DNA of 64,000 nucleotides from Cryptomeria japonica. Its lineage: Eukaryota > Streptophyta > Pinopsida > Cupressales > Cupressaceae. Below the pieces are notes generated by a model. That model ran no database searches, was not told where the DNA came from, and was given only the letters and a program-made list of their open reading frames with translations. Location: assembly GCF_030272615.1 (NCBI RefSeq), contig NC_081414.1, positions 823,665,896 to 823,729,895 of the forward strand, written 5' to 3'. The position numbers were made by a program, and so were the translations under genes. Of the stretch, positions 11,475-22,997 are shown in pieces; the stretch's first letter is position 1; each line of letters begins with the position of its first letter.

Positions 11475-12281
11475 ACAAAATATAATACTAGTAGAATAAA
11501 ATAGTTTTATATGTTTTTTATACACTTGGTAATCTTATTTTATAAAATGTGTTGACAAAGTTTTCAGATGGGCAGTCAAAGATTTACAATTGAAAAAATA
11601 ATGCTTATATTTTGAAACTTAAATTATTGAAAATAGAGCTCGTGTCCAACAATTATAAACTAAAATAAAATTGAATTACTTATTATTATTTTATCCTTTG
11701 TATTAATTTTATTTTTAGAAACTAAATAAATTAGTAAAGGTACCTTTAATACATTTATTTATTTAAAATATGTTGAAAATCAATTTGAAACTATTTTATT
11801 TATTTGAAATTTATTTTATTTTACTGCATACATGAATATATAAATTTTATTATATTTACATTATTTTAGTGTTGCAACTTTAAATTTTACTTTTGAAAAA
11901 ACTACCATTCATTATTTTTGTAATTTTAATTTTAAAAATTATTAATTTACTTTAAAAAAATTAAAAACAACTAATATCAAAAAAGATATATTTCATACAT
12001 ATATTTTCACATGTCATGGTAAACATGTTTTACAAAATTTAATCTACGTTATTTTAAATACTGATAAATAATAAATAAATTTATTTAAATAGACCATAAA
12101 TATCAATCATTTGATTGCACACAAAACAAATTTAACATTTATAGCTACTTTATTATTTATTTTTTATACTAAACAAATTATAAATATATGGTAAAAACAG
12201 GTACAGACCAGCAAATTAAGATTAAAAACAAAAGCACTTATATAAATGCAGAGATACATTCAAAGGTCATATAAGACACCC

Positions 12282-12302
12282 ATCTTACGTGTGACGTAAG
12301 AT
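12282..12302. promoter_or_regulatory. ACGT-core palindrome downstream of the membrane gene
   Basis: ATCTTACGT-GTG-ACGTAAGAT is a perfect 9-3-9 inverted repeat. It contains TGACGTAAG, the core recognised by plant bZIP (TGA/as-1 type) factors. It lies about 100 bp past the stop codon of the gene at 12402-13010, so it may be a 3' hairpin rather than a promoter site. The role is inference. Confidence 0.4.
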
Positions 12303-12401
12303 TTTCATTATATTACAAATTTACAACAAAGCCTAAGCTGCACAACAAACGGCCCTTATAAACACAGCTGCACCACAACGAAAACGAGCCAAAATTCTGA
12401 T

Positions 12402-13010
12402 TTATGGTGTGTTGTGAACGCCATTAAATTTGTGTATGGCATTGACGGCAACCAGAACATACACCATGGCTATCAAAAACACAAATAAGAAGAAAAGACA
12501 TAACTGACCTGAGCAAACGGCAGCTCTGGTGGTTGGATGGTTATTTGGGTTTCCTTCTGATTTTAATAGCTCTTCCTTGATGATTTTGTGATAAATAATA
12601 CAAAAGAGCGCTACAAAAATTGAGGAGAAAAGCAACAAGCAGATCATGAGAACTAACAAGCTGGAGAGACTCTGTCGCCAATTGAAATAGAGGCCAAAAT
12701 ATGTGAGAGAAATGTCAAAGAGAGTGAATGCGTAAGTGAGATATTTCCACTTGGCCTTCGAGACCTCCCGTATTCTTATCTGTATATCAGATGGAGAGGC
12801 TGCCCCACCCTCAATACCAGAAGCCACTCTGTTCGCCTCTCTCGGAGGCAGAGCACGTCCTGCTTCGATATCGCTACCATTATTGTTTTCTGCAGGCGTG
12901 TTAAACACAGAGAACAACAATCTAGGGATAACAGGTATGACATACTGACGATAAAAACGGTGAAAATATTGCAGGAAAATTAGATACAGATTACCAGAAA
13001 GGAGAACCAT
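12402..13010 (-). CDS. Three-helix membrane protein, unknown family (left-arm copy)
   Basis: An intact 202-residue frame. Residues about 1-30 are hydrophobic and aromatic (LYLIFLQYFHRFYRQYV). Residues about 38-85 are polar and acidic (ENNNGSDIEAGRALPPREA). Three predicted membrane segments follow, at about 90-110 (YLTYAFTLFDISLTYFGLYF), 113-140 (SLLVLMICLLLFSSIFVALF) and 170-192 (LCLFFLFVFLIAMVYVLVAV). A basic loop (YHKIIKEELLKSEG) sits between the second and third. I do not recognise the family. The frame is kept without a single difference in both arms, and a diverged copy lies at 33958-34172, so this is a small gene family. The ATG at 13010 is the first in the frame. Location in a cell membrane is inferred from the segments only. 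Confidence 0.6.
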   Translation of the reverse strand: MVLLSGNLYLIFLQYFHRFYRQYVIPVIPRLLFSVFNTPAENNNGSDIEAGRALPPREANRVASGIEGGAASPSDIQIRIREVSKAKWKYLTYAFTLFDISLTYFGLYFNWRQSLSSLLVLMICLLLFSSIFVALFCIIYHKIIKEELLKSEGNPNNHPTTRAAVCSGQLCLFFLFVFLIAMVYVLVAVNAIHKFNGVHNTP

Positions 13011-13020
13011 TATATTCTTA

Positions 13021-13281
13021 TCAGCCTCTGATCTTCGCTAAATCAGGTGAATTATTCACGAGATTCAGAATTTCTCCAACAAGATAATCTAGACGAAAGA
13101 TATGAACCCAATTCTTCTTGGCGGAAGCCTTCTGTGAAGAGAAAGGGAAGAAACTCTCTGAAGATATACGCATCTTTTCTGCCCAGTCTTCACCGTGACC
13201 TTCTGCCCGCCATATCCAGCCGTAGGATGGTCTACATCCTATGGCCAAATTTGATCCTTTTTTCTTTGAGGTCGCCTTCAT
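13021..13281 (-). CDS. Short upstream frame (86 codons) before the membrane gene
   Basis: The frame opens MKATSKKKGSNLAIGCRPSY and ends 10 bases before the ATG of the membrane-protein gene, in a different frame. It could be an upstream ORF in the 5' leader, an earlier exon, or chance. Its region is GC-richer than the flanks, which supports a transcribed leader. No family is recognised. Confidence 0.25.
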   Translation of the reverse strand: MKATSKKKGSNLAIGCRPSYGWIWRAEGHGEDWAEKMRISSESFFPFSSQKASAKKNWVHIFRLDYLVGEILNLVNNSPDLAKIRG

Positions 13282-13284
13282 AGT

Positions 13285-16030
13285 GTCTGCCCGAGTCTTA
13301 AATTACATTTGTCTTTGAGCGATCCATGAATTGATTGGTGGGTTATTTGAACTGGCCTAGAAAATATTCCTACATATGTGGCCGTCATCATTGATTTGAA
13401 CTATTTGACCTATGAGAAAATGTGGTAAACACTAATTTTGTGAAAGAGTTGATTTTTTGCTATGAAAGATTTGTTTTATTTCTCTGAACTTGGTTGTATC
13501 ATATGAACTAGTCCAAAAATAAGATGTCACACAATATAGTTCTTTGCATTCAAATGCTTTAGGATGTGGTGTGAAATAAATTATACTTTAAGAAATAGCT
13601 TCCTTAACGAATCAATTACAACTAAGCATTACATTCTATGCATTTTTTTTATATTACAAATTAAATTTTAGACTAAATGGCAAACTTTTTTTTGTTACAT
13701 ACAACTTTTTGCGATTCAATGACTATTTTCTTAAATTATTATTATGTTCTATAACTTCTAAGAAAAGATGTTTAAATTAGGCATTGGATATAGAAAAGAA
13801 AAAATAAGCACCCCTTCTTAAAATAGGGAAATTAGGGGCCAACATATTATATATAATAAGTGTGATATGTGTCTATCTTAAGGAATTATAATTTTTAATT
13901 TGAGGTAATTTTGTATTGGGATCAAGGAATATCTATCAAATATGAGCAAATTGGACACTTTTAAACAGCCTAAAAATAACCAAATATAGGGGATAAAAAT
14001 ATATGAAATTGTCAAATTGAAACGTGTTGCCACTAAGTTTTTTTCTATGAAAAGAATGTTGTGGTGATGAAATGTGGAAAATTATTAATTTATACTGGGT
14101 AGGAATCAATTCATATGCCAAATATATCAAATCATATGTTACATACACCAAATTATTTTGGACTTATGTACAATGTAGCATAAAGTGAAGGTGTAAAAGT
14201 TAAGGTATGTACTTTTAACACTTAAATTTTACCTCCACTTTTGTGTGCATGTGAATGTACATGAACCATGCAGTCTAAAGTAAATATATGTAGTATAAAT
14301 AACAAAGCACAATATATATACAATGTTTAATTTTAGTTGATAAATTATTTTGTTTATTGTTTTTGTTTATCTAGATTCACTTTTGGGTACTTTTTACATC
14401 TAATTAGTTATTTTACCCTGGGAATTTATCTTTTATATATTGAATCATGTGATCATGGTACTTGTCATAATCAACCCTTTCCTATTTATACATGGGTCTC
14501 TATGTACACTTGTGTTGTACTATAGTGTACTAGTATTAGTAATATAGTATTATATCTCGTTTCTCTCTTTCCTCTTATAGAAGTTTATTTGGTGTTGTAG
14601 AATATTTATACCCATAGAAAGTTCTACTAGAAATTCCAATATACCATCAAAGCTCTACATTTGTAAGCCCTTTCCTTTTTTTGACAGGTTTAGCCATATT
14701 TTCTTAATGTTCATTTTTACCTAGATTTGTATGAAACGATAATAAACTCATTACAATTTGTTGATGATACCTAATTATAAATTTGAAATCCCCAATACCC
14801 TTGGTCATATGGGGCATATTGTCACTACATGCATTTAGTATCATCAACATGCTTGGACATATTATTAATCTTGTGTCAATTTATCTTCAATACATACCAA
14901 ATGCATATGTTAAATTTTATATTTATATGGACTTAATTACTTTAATATTTTATTACCCATGATTAAAAGAATTGGGAAAAGAGAATAGAGAATAGAGAAT
15001 AGAAATATATAGAGTGAAACATAATTGCAAACTATTAAATTTGTTTATGAAGGAGTAAACTATAAAATTCTTTGTTGCTGCTCTCATTTGTAAAATTTTA
15101 TTTTGTGTTATAAATGATTGTTATTTTCATGAGTTTTTATAATGACTTCAAGATAACAAAGTTTGCCTTCTTGCATTATTTTTTTATAATAGTAAAGGAG
15201 ACATGATGTTTTCTAGATACACATTAAATGCACAATCTTTTCTAGATAAAAGGGTATTTTACAATTAAAATTATTTTGAAAACTAATTCATATGATCTAA
15301 GATTTTTTATATAAAGAAAATTTTCATTAGCCGATAGGCTTATTATGTTGGGAACTTACACTGAAATCTCCTCACATTTTACGCCATAAAGTTGTGGTGC
15401 TTCATTTTGATCGAAGAATGTGTAAGGTGGATCGATGTTATTCCTCATGTTGGATGTGCTTCTGATGGAGTATCAAAGGTTGATGAGTTAAATTCTCATA
15501 AATCAGATTTATTCATATATTTTTCCATAGGCTTTCTTCCTGGCCATGGTGAAACCACCATCATCCAAACTATATAAAATAGTTTAGGATAAAGAAGGAA
15601 GAATATATTTCATGTTTCAGGAAGCTCTACAGGCTGAGCTATAAATCAACAAGGGCAAAGTAGGTCAAAAATAAGTAAGGCTTTGATTGAATGATGTTTT
15701 GATTTTTGGGTTCCAAGTGATTTTCTTATGTTTAATTACTGATATGAAAATAAGATGTAATTCAGTCATAGTATCTACTATAATAAATCCACAAAGGCTA
15801 ATTTGGTTCATAACTCTTGAATTTATGCTTTCAATGGTTTTAGGACTTTTTATTGGTCATTTTTTTATTAAGATAAATAGGTTTTACAGGTACCCGAAAC
15901 CCAAATCGATCCAAAAAATAAACAAAGTTAACTAGAGTCTAACTAGCTGCTAAATAACAACAAAGATAGGGGACACACCCCAGAGAGTCAAACCACAAAA
16001 AACACACTGGAAACAAAAAACACCAGCTAA
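13285..16030. other. Non-coding part of the left arm
   Basis: AT-rich sequence with no domain-like frame. Short frames here are mirrored exactly in the right arm because of the duplication, not because of selection. At its inner end (15858-15870, read on the minus strand) it includes a T-A-rich tail, CTTAATAAAAAAATG, that closes the pseudogene next to it. Confidence 0.5.
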
Positions 16031-17044
16031 AAACAACTAAGTAAGAGCTTTCATAAGCTCAACATTCTTCTAGATCACTCTGTTATTGATCTCCTGGAGT
16101 TCTTCCATGATGAACCTCGAACTGCCTCTTTCCTGGTTTTTGCTCCTAGTCTTGGTAGAGGGCCCCATAGATGCCTGCACATCTTGGTTTGTTTCTTTTC
16201 CAAGTTAATGTCTGAGGATAGGCAGATCTAGTCATATGAGCTTTCTGTAAAGTGATTTCCTCGTTCACTCTTTTGAGGCCTTCAACACTGTTATACATTG
16301 CCTCCTTACTAACCTCCACCAAGCCCTTGAGTTTACACTTTAAATCCTGGATTTCATTCTCCTACCTGTCAATTGTAGGCTCATGCTTTGTCTTCATGAC
16401 CTTAATATCTTTCACAAATTTTTAGGACAACTTCAGGATTTTATTAGTTTTATCAAGTACCGGATTCTTAGTGAAAGAGTCAACAATATACTTGTTCCAA
16501 TGTTTCAGCAAATTAATTTCACCAAAAACCCATCGAAAGCATTTCTCCTGATTAGAAAATGAATTGGTCAGGAGCTTGTCAACATCCATTTCATCACATA
16601 TAATCTCATTGGGGTCCTCATTACGGGGAATATCAAGTTGAATTTCATTTCACCTTTTCCTTGAATCCCCACCTTTTTCCTAATCTTCTTCTTTTTAATA
16701 TTTTGCAAGCCAAAAGTTTGGGGATGAGAAACAGGGGATTTCAATTTTTTTTGCAACCCATCTAGGTGGATTCTTCATGTTACTATTTGTGCCAGGTGTG
16801 GGCTTCTGTAGGGGACCTTCAACCTCCAAGGGATTACATTTTGAATCATCTAAAACATGGATGTCATTCTAGTCTATAGAAACTCCACCCTTCATCTCAC
16901 CAAACTCAGTGTCTAAACCATCATGCACCTCCTAGCTTGCTAAGGATTTATGGTTTCCCAGAAAAGGAGAGGGTTTAACCTCACGATCCATAGTATACTC
17001 CATAATCAGGAGTATTAACCCCTCATGTTGAACTAGATTTTTGT
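16031..17044 (-). pseudogene. Truncated copy of the 27907-29553 pseudogene (left arm)
   Basis: This is the reverse-oriented copy of 28367-29380. It keeps the acidic middle (for example KKKKIRKKVGIQGKGE) and the coiled-coil-like C-terminal part (FRWVFGEINLLKHWNKYI). The N-terminal domain is cut off at the arm end. It has the same stops as the right-arm copy plus a few private substitutions (SHPQT for SHPQN, FPVMR for FPLMR). It cannot be functional. Confidence 0.7.
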
Positions 17045-17066
17045 AATGGGTCCTATGGTGTCCATA
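17045..17066. repeat. Isolated satellite monomer at the left-arm inner junction
   Basis: ATGGGTCCTATGGTGTCC (17046-17063), followed by ATA, matches monomers of the satellite at 22998-24800 exactly (for example CCTATGGTGTCCATA near 23043). It sits between the arm end and a Copia fragment. Confidence 0.8.
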
Positions 17067-17993
17067 AAATTTTGATTGTGGTAGTATATGTTGATGATAT
17101 AATCTTTGGAGGAAATGAAGATATATGTAGAAGATATTCTTATGAGATGCAGAAAGAATTCAAAATGTCCATGATTTGTGAGTTGAATGTTTTCCTTGGA
17201 TTGCAAGTTAATCAGAGTGATAAAGGAATTTTCATTTCTCAATCTGAGAGAATTGTTGAAGAAGTTTGGGTTGGAGATCTCCAAACCGGTATGTACACCT
17301 ATGACAATTGGATTTATGTTAAATAAGGATGATAAATCTCCTAAGGAAGATGCAAGTCAGTATAGGTCAATGATTGGAGGACTATTATATTTGATTGCTG
17401 CCAAACCAGATATCATGTATGCAGTATGTTTGGCAGCAAGGTTTCAGCAAGAACCGAAAGAATTACATGTTGTGGCAGTGAAAAAGATTTTCAGATATCT
17501 AAAAGGCACAATAGACTATGGTATGTGGTATCCCATAAATTTAGATTCTAATCTCACAACTTACATAGATGTAGATTGGGCTGGAAGTGTTGATGATAGA
17601 AAAAGCACAAGTGGAGGAGCATTTTTTCTTAGCTCCCAGTTAATCACTTGGTCAGGTAAAAAGCAAGATTATGTGTCCTTATCTATGACAGAAGAAAAGT
17701 ACATTGCAACATGTTCCTATTGCACTAATATTTCATGGATGAAGAAAACTTTGAAGGACATTGGTTTGAAATTTGATGACCCTGTCCCAATCATGTGTGA
17801 TAATACCAGTGCAATAAACATTTCCAAGAATTTGGCACAACATTTCAAAACAAAGCATATATGTATCAGGTATCACTTCTTGAAGGAGGAAGTTTTAGAT
17901 AATGAGGTCAAACTTGAGTATGTGCCCGCAAAGAAGCAGATTGTAGATATTTTCACAAAAGAATTATGCAAAGATACTTTTGAGAATCTTTAG
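17067..17993 (+). pseudogene. Copia reverse transcriptase end and RNase H
   Basis: It starts inside RVT_2 at the catalytic motif (VVVYVDDIIFGG) and reads FLGLQVNQSDKGIFISQ. A one-base shift near 17260-17290 moves it into the frame of 17187-17993. That frame gives the RT end (SQYRSMIGGLLYLIAAKPDI) and RNase H (KKIFRYLKGTIDYGMWYP, YIDVDWAGSVDDRKSTSGG, CDNTSAINISKNLAQH). It ends with the usual YVPAKKQIVDIFTK and a stop. In RNase H the normal AEYIA is EEKYIA. Everything upstream of YVDD is missing, cut at the satellite junction. A 3' LTR follows at 18267. Confidence 0.9.
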
Positions 17994-18266
17994 CCAAAAT
18001 TAGGGGTATTACCCCTTACCAGTTTCAACTAATGTGCATTTAAAATGTGTATTGGTCCAGCAAGGAGCATGCACATTATTTCTTGGACTAATGTTGACGT
18101 GCTTCCTCTTAGGGGGAGCAGGAGTGAGTTTTTTAGGGGGATTTTCGACCACCTTTTTAATTGTTTTCAAAAGAGGAGAGAGAGAAGAGAGATAGTTGTG
18201 CACTCAATGATGATATTTCATTGATTGCTGTTGATGGATGTTGCCATCAATGACAAAACGGGAGAT

Positions 18267-19204
18267 TGTTAGCATTTCTTCATGTGTTGTCATTGATGTC
18301 AAATCCTTAGGTCTAGATTAAGTCTGGATGTGGTATGATGTGGTAGGAGTGTTCAGTTTAGGCATATTGTGTGGTTGATGGTTTCTCGGTTTCACTAGAT
18401 GTGTTTAGTATCTTAGTAGGTATTTTTTTGTATTATCTTTGGGTTTATCATGATTTGGAGCTTGAGGTCTTAGACCGGATATTGAGGATATAACGTACAG
18501 ATATATTTTAGGTCTGTGTTTGGTGTTGGATGTAACGTGTTGATTCATTCGAGGAGGAACAATATGATATGGTTCACTTTTTATTCCTTACCACCACCAG
18601 ACTATTTAGTGGAGATCTATTTTGATCTATGTCTTAGCCGACATTGAGAATTATAATTTCCAAAGAGTATATATGTAGGAGTTTGATTTGATGTTTTCAT
18701 ATATGGCTTTTTGTGTTGAAGAGATGCAAGACTGAAGAAAACTAGTGAATGCATGAGATATTTATCGGAAGGAGATTCGACAGTACAAAATGTGGTGGAT
18801 TCTTTTATCCTTTCTTCTTCGACAATGAACCTTTTAGAGTAGTGAGCCCATCTGTAAATGGCACTGAGCCTTTCCTTATTTGGCAGTGAGCCTTTCAGGG
18901 CAGTGAGCCCACTTGGAGTGAGCACATTGGTAGTGAGCCACCTATTGTTAAAGTCATCTTAACTAATGTCACCTTAATCGGTGTTCATATATTGAGAATT
19001 GTCATTCTATGTGGTTTTTCCCTTCTTTGGGTTTTCATATAAATTCCAGTGTCTCTTGTGTTGGATTTGATTGTTGCATACACTTCTTAATTCTGTTAAT
19101 TCTGCTCTATATTCTGGATCTATGCATTAAAGTTAAAATTGTTTTATTTTTTTGTCAACTTATTCACCCCCCTTTCTGAGTTGTTCGAATATTCATATTG
19201 AACA
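18267..19204 (+). repeat. 3' LTR of the Copia fragment
   Basis: It starts TGTTAGCATTTCTTCATGTG directly after a purine tract (AAAACGGGAGAT) and plausibly ends at ...TATTGAACA, giving TGTT...AACA ends. Inside, the seven-base AGTGAGC motif or a near variant repeats about six times at 18839-18940, spaced roughly 15-25 bp. The end position is less certain than the start. The part 18837-19170 is shared with 1742-2115. Confidence 0.6.
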
Positions 19205-21243
19205 AATTATTGGTTACTATTTGGACATCATATATAATTAGATGCTACACATTAATTGATCACATAAAAAAAATAAATGAAATAAAACAAACATATGGTA
19301 TTCCTACCTTCTAATGAAAAATTGAATAAATAATTTAGAATCATCGATAATGATGACAAGTCCCTTTTCTATCAATCACTTTGAATATTTGTAGATAGTC
19401 CATCACTAATATTTTATGCGACAAACACCTCTCTCATGATGATTACCATGCAATTGAATGATTTTTATGTCCATAAATTTGATTTGGTGTATCTATGAAC
19501 AATTTTGAGTGACCTGCATTGCATCAAGTGTGGTAGCTCTTTGAAAAACCACATGTATGAAAGAAACAAATGACAAGAGCCTAGAAAGACAATAGATGGC
19601 AAAAGGCTTCTATACATAAGGTTTTATCCCTTTATAGGAACTTCTCATAACATAGTGTAAAACACATTTGGGATGAACTAAAATATGTAAATGGAGAAGT
19701 CAAAAGCTGAGAGAGGATGTCATTAGTTAGAGACTGAAGCTAAAAATTGAGAGGGGAAGTGGCATCATTGGTGGATCAAAAGTTTCTTCCATTGGTGCAA
19801 TCTTAAAACTCATTGTTTGTTGATCTAAATTGGGGAAAAATTTGTTAAGAAGAATTTAAGATATTATATTTCATCAATTAGATCATGGTTGAAAAAGTTT
19901 ACATTTTTCTATCAAAAAACCACTATAAATTATTTATTCCATTCCATGTCTGCATATTGTTTGTGCCCTTTTTGGAGCATTTTAACATAGTATTGTTTTC
20001 TACATGGAGGCTAGGGTACCAGTTTGGCTGATTATTATTCCTGCAAGGTATGGACAAAATAAAGTGTATATAAATTCTCCTTTCTCTTTATTCCTTTAAT
20101 TCCTCCTCACAAAATTTTTATATGCATACAAACATTTTATTCTTTTACCACCAAATAGGGAATTCATCCACAAAATTACTTGTGGAAATATTCAATTTTA
20201 GGAAGGGGAAAAAGGCAATCTACATAATTTCATTAATTTATTTTTTGTACTAAACATATATGACTAATGTTAAAAAGATTGAACTTATATAAAATGAAAT
20301 CCAGTCTACACTAATTGGAAGATATAGATTTGGAAAAGAAAGGCAATTTGCAAATTTAATTGTGGGAATATTTATCACACCTCATTAATTTTAGGAAGCT
20401 TGAAGTTTTGGAAAGAAATTTAGTTCATTGATTAATTGGAGGATTCAACTTTTGATATGAAAGTGATTTTGCAAAACTCACCAAACTAGTAAGTGAGAAA
20501 GAGATCTTGATAAAATTGGTTAGGACTAGGTTGCAGATCCCAAAAGAACAACAAACAAAAAACCAGTTAGATTTAAACTACATATATGATTTCTTGTCTG
20601 AATTATTTTTTATTCAGTTAGTTGACAATTTTTGGGCATTTTGGTTAGTCCTATTAAGGCAATCTAATTCACAGAGATTCTTATTAATTATATATGAAAA
20701 ATCATGAAATATTTCATTTTTTTTTTTAATTCTATCACAAAACTCATAGACAAATGATCTACAGACAAATGATCTATCATCAAAATAAAAGAATGCAATA
20801 GATCTTTACAACATTCAATATAAGCCTATCAATCTTTGGTGGCATACATTTTTACTTGTTAAGTCATTTTCCATGAATGTGGGTGGGCAACTGAAGTTTG
20901 GTACAATTTGATCGAGTTGATTTATTTCACTTATTCGTCCTCATTGTACTTAATATGTCCTCTACGCTTCATAATATTTTCTTACATTATCTCCACTTAT
21001 GATAATTCAGGTTTTATTATGTAAAGTCGAAATAAATGTTACGTACGGAAATGGAATCTTATATTGGAAGATGGTCTTTAATAATTATTTATTTATTTTA
21101 AAAATTTAATTTTATAATAAAAAGTTATTTGATTGGTCTTATATATGATTTAATATAAATATATTAGTTTTTACATAAATTTATATATATGATTATGCAT
21201 AATTTTTTATTAAATAATAATTATCAAATTTTAGTTTCAAAGA
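19205..21243. other. Non-coding AT-rich stretch
   Basis: No gene, RNA or clear repeat unit is seen. One short frame at 20507-20707 has no features that support it. Confidence 0.5.
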
Positions 21244-22341
21244 TTAAAAGGCCCTTTGTGATATTTCCAAAGTTGGATGTACTTCACAAAATTTTTTGTA
21301 CAACATTGTTTGGCTTGATTCCAAGCAATGTTTGGGATGTGGTGTGCGGTCTTGGTTGCCGATTCTTAATTTCAAAATGTCCTTTACATTGGGTGAAACT
21401 CTAGAATTAGAGTGCCAAAACTGTTGAATCTCCTCCTTCACATTGTCTGTCAACTTTCTATCAACACGTGGAAGCCTCCCACCAAAAGCCCATGTATCTT
21501 GTTGAAGTGGATCATCAAGTCTTTGTCTTCGTGCAAGTTCTCTATCAAAAGTTTTATGGTTTGTGTTAAAATCAACACAAGTTTGTCTCATTTGACGAGC
21601 CTTCCTCAATTCATGGCTTACTAAGGAGGTTGTAATCACTCTTTGAGTGGCTCTCTTATCTCTTTCTTTGGTATTCTTTCCAATATAATTGAGAGCGTCA
21701 AATAGATTTTTTGCAATAATAGAATTTCTCTCCATCTTCTTGTTCATATGAATCTTCAATTTGTTTAGCAATGGTCTCAAATTTATCATCTTTAGCAATT
21801 GAACAAAGAGTTGGCATTGCTTGATCAATGTCTTATTGCTAAAATTTTGGTCTAAAAGTTGTGTAGCCCACAACCGAACAGTTCTTGTTGACCTCCTGCC
21901 TTCAAGATTCGCAATAACGTTCTCATCGATTTCAAATAACCATTTTGGGGTTCTTGAAGGTCTTGGATTTGGAATTTGTCTTTCATCCATGAGAGGGTCT
22001 TCATTTCCAAACTAATTAGGTGTTACATATTGTTCACTTGGTTGAGCAATTCCACCTGCAATGTCAAAGTTTTCCACATTTTCACCTCCCATGTCAAAAT
22101 TTTCCACATGTTGAGCATTTTCATTATCACTTTCAACATTTTCAACATTTTCAAAATTTTCACTTTCAAAATCTACATTTTCAAATTCAAGTTCCTCTTC
22201 ACTTGAAGTAACATTAGCAATATTTAACATACCTTGTCTTCTCCTCCTATGAAATTCTCTATCTCTTTCTCTATACACTTCAATTTGGTCATTTGAAAGT
22301 TTTCTTTTGCATTTAGACTTCCGACGACTACTACTTCCCAT
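21244..22341 (-). pseudogene. Transposase-like protein of unknown family, one internal stop
   Basis: Two open blocks, 22341-22012 and 21990-21244, are in the same frame. A single TAG (22014-22012) separates them; the linking codons read FGNEDPL up to the next Met. The first 109 residues start MGSSSRRKSKCKRKLSN with a strongly basic stretch (YRERDREFHRRRRQGM), then an acidic, Asn-rich repeat region (ENVENFD-like). The second block is basic and helical (KARQMRQTCVDFN, GGRLPRVDRKLTDNVKEEIQ), then HPKHCLESSQTMLYKKF and HPTLEISQRAF before the stop. That ending resembles uncharacterised transposase-type proteins I remember from other eukaryotes, but I cannot name the family. Past 21244 the DNA is AT-rich and shows no more protein, so the C-terminus is probably lost. 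Confidence 0.55.
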
Positions 22342-22472
22342 TTACCTCCACACAAATGCTCCTAAATGATTGACAATGTAATATTTGACTTTAAGAATCT
22401 CCCAAAAGCACAAATTTGTCTCAACCTGTCTGAAAACTCGTGATCGTCGACAAAAAATAGAATATGCAGACT

Positions 22473-22503
22473 GTGGGCCATTGGAATCCATAAAATGGCC
22501 CAC
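22473..22503. other. Perfect 10-bp stem hairpin
   Basis: GTGGGCCATT (22473-22482) and AATGGCCCAC (22494-22503) are exact reverse complements around an 11-base loop. It lies about 130 bp upstream of the transposase-like frame and could be part of a transposon end. I found no partner at the other side. Confidence 0.5.
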
Positions 22504-22671
22504 AAGGCTCTTTTTTATTTACAAAAATCAGATATCAGATTTTAATGTATAAATTTGTGGTCCCAAATTTTTTTCCCGTTGCCGCCTTTTTTTAACTGTC
22601 ACCACATTAATGGCAATGGGAGAAATTGGATATCCGATAAAATCCTATATCCAATTTTATTAGTCATATTT

Positions 22672-22672
<1 letters not shown>

Positions 22673-22763
<91 letters not shown>

Positions 22764-22997
22764 GAGAGAGAGGAGGAGAGGGAGAGAGAGAGATTAGGGG
22801 AGGGAGAGAGATTAGGAGAGAGAGAGAGAGAGAGAGAGAGGAGGAGGAGAGGGAGAGGGAGGGAGAGAGAGAGAGAGAGATTAGGGGAGGGAGAGAGATT
22901 AGGAGAGAGAGAGAGAGAGGAGGAGGAGAGGGAGAGGGAGGGAGAGAGAGAGAGAGAGAGATTAGGGGGGAGAGAGATTAGGAGAGAGAGAGAGAGA
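22673..22997. repeat. (GA)n tract with interspersed GATTAGG units
   Basis: About 325 bp of GA dinucleotides, broken by GAGATTAGG(GG)AG blocks and GAGGAGGAGAGGGAGAGGGA phrases. These form a higher-order repeat of roughly 90 bp, seen about twice between 22790 and 22975. Frames on either strand here are low-complexity artefacts. Confidence 0.95.

Larger units (their letters stand above)
11475..17044. repeat. Left arm of a 5.57-kb inverted repeat
   Basis: Base x here pairs with base 45412-x in the right arm (45411-x beyond about 15250, because of one A4/A5 difference). Five encoded frames outside the inner kilobase are identical in both arms. The mismatches I saw lie mostly in the inner kilobase (near 15905, 16246, 16617, 16651, 16692, 16829, 17029, 17042), with one near 14630. 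Identity is therefore above 99 percent. The outer end (11475) runs into ordinary DNA. The inner end stops at 17044 next to about 20 bp of satellite sequence. The arm holds the membrane-protein gene, about 2.7 kb of AT-rich DNA and the 3' two-thirds of a pseudogene. Confidence 0.95.

Noticed and set aside
15392-15935. Frames of 61 and 82 codons, conserved in both arms
   Set aside because: Their conservation follows from the recent arm duplication, and neither has protein-like features beyond hydrophobic runs.
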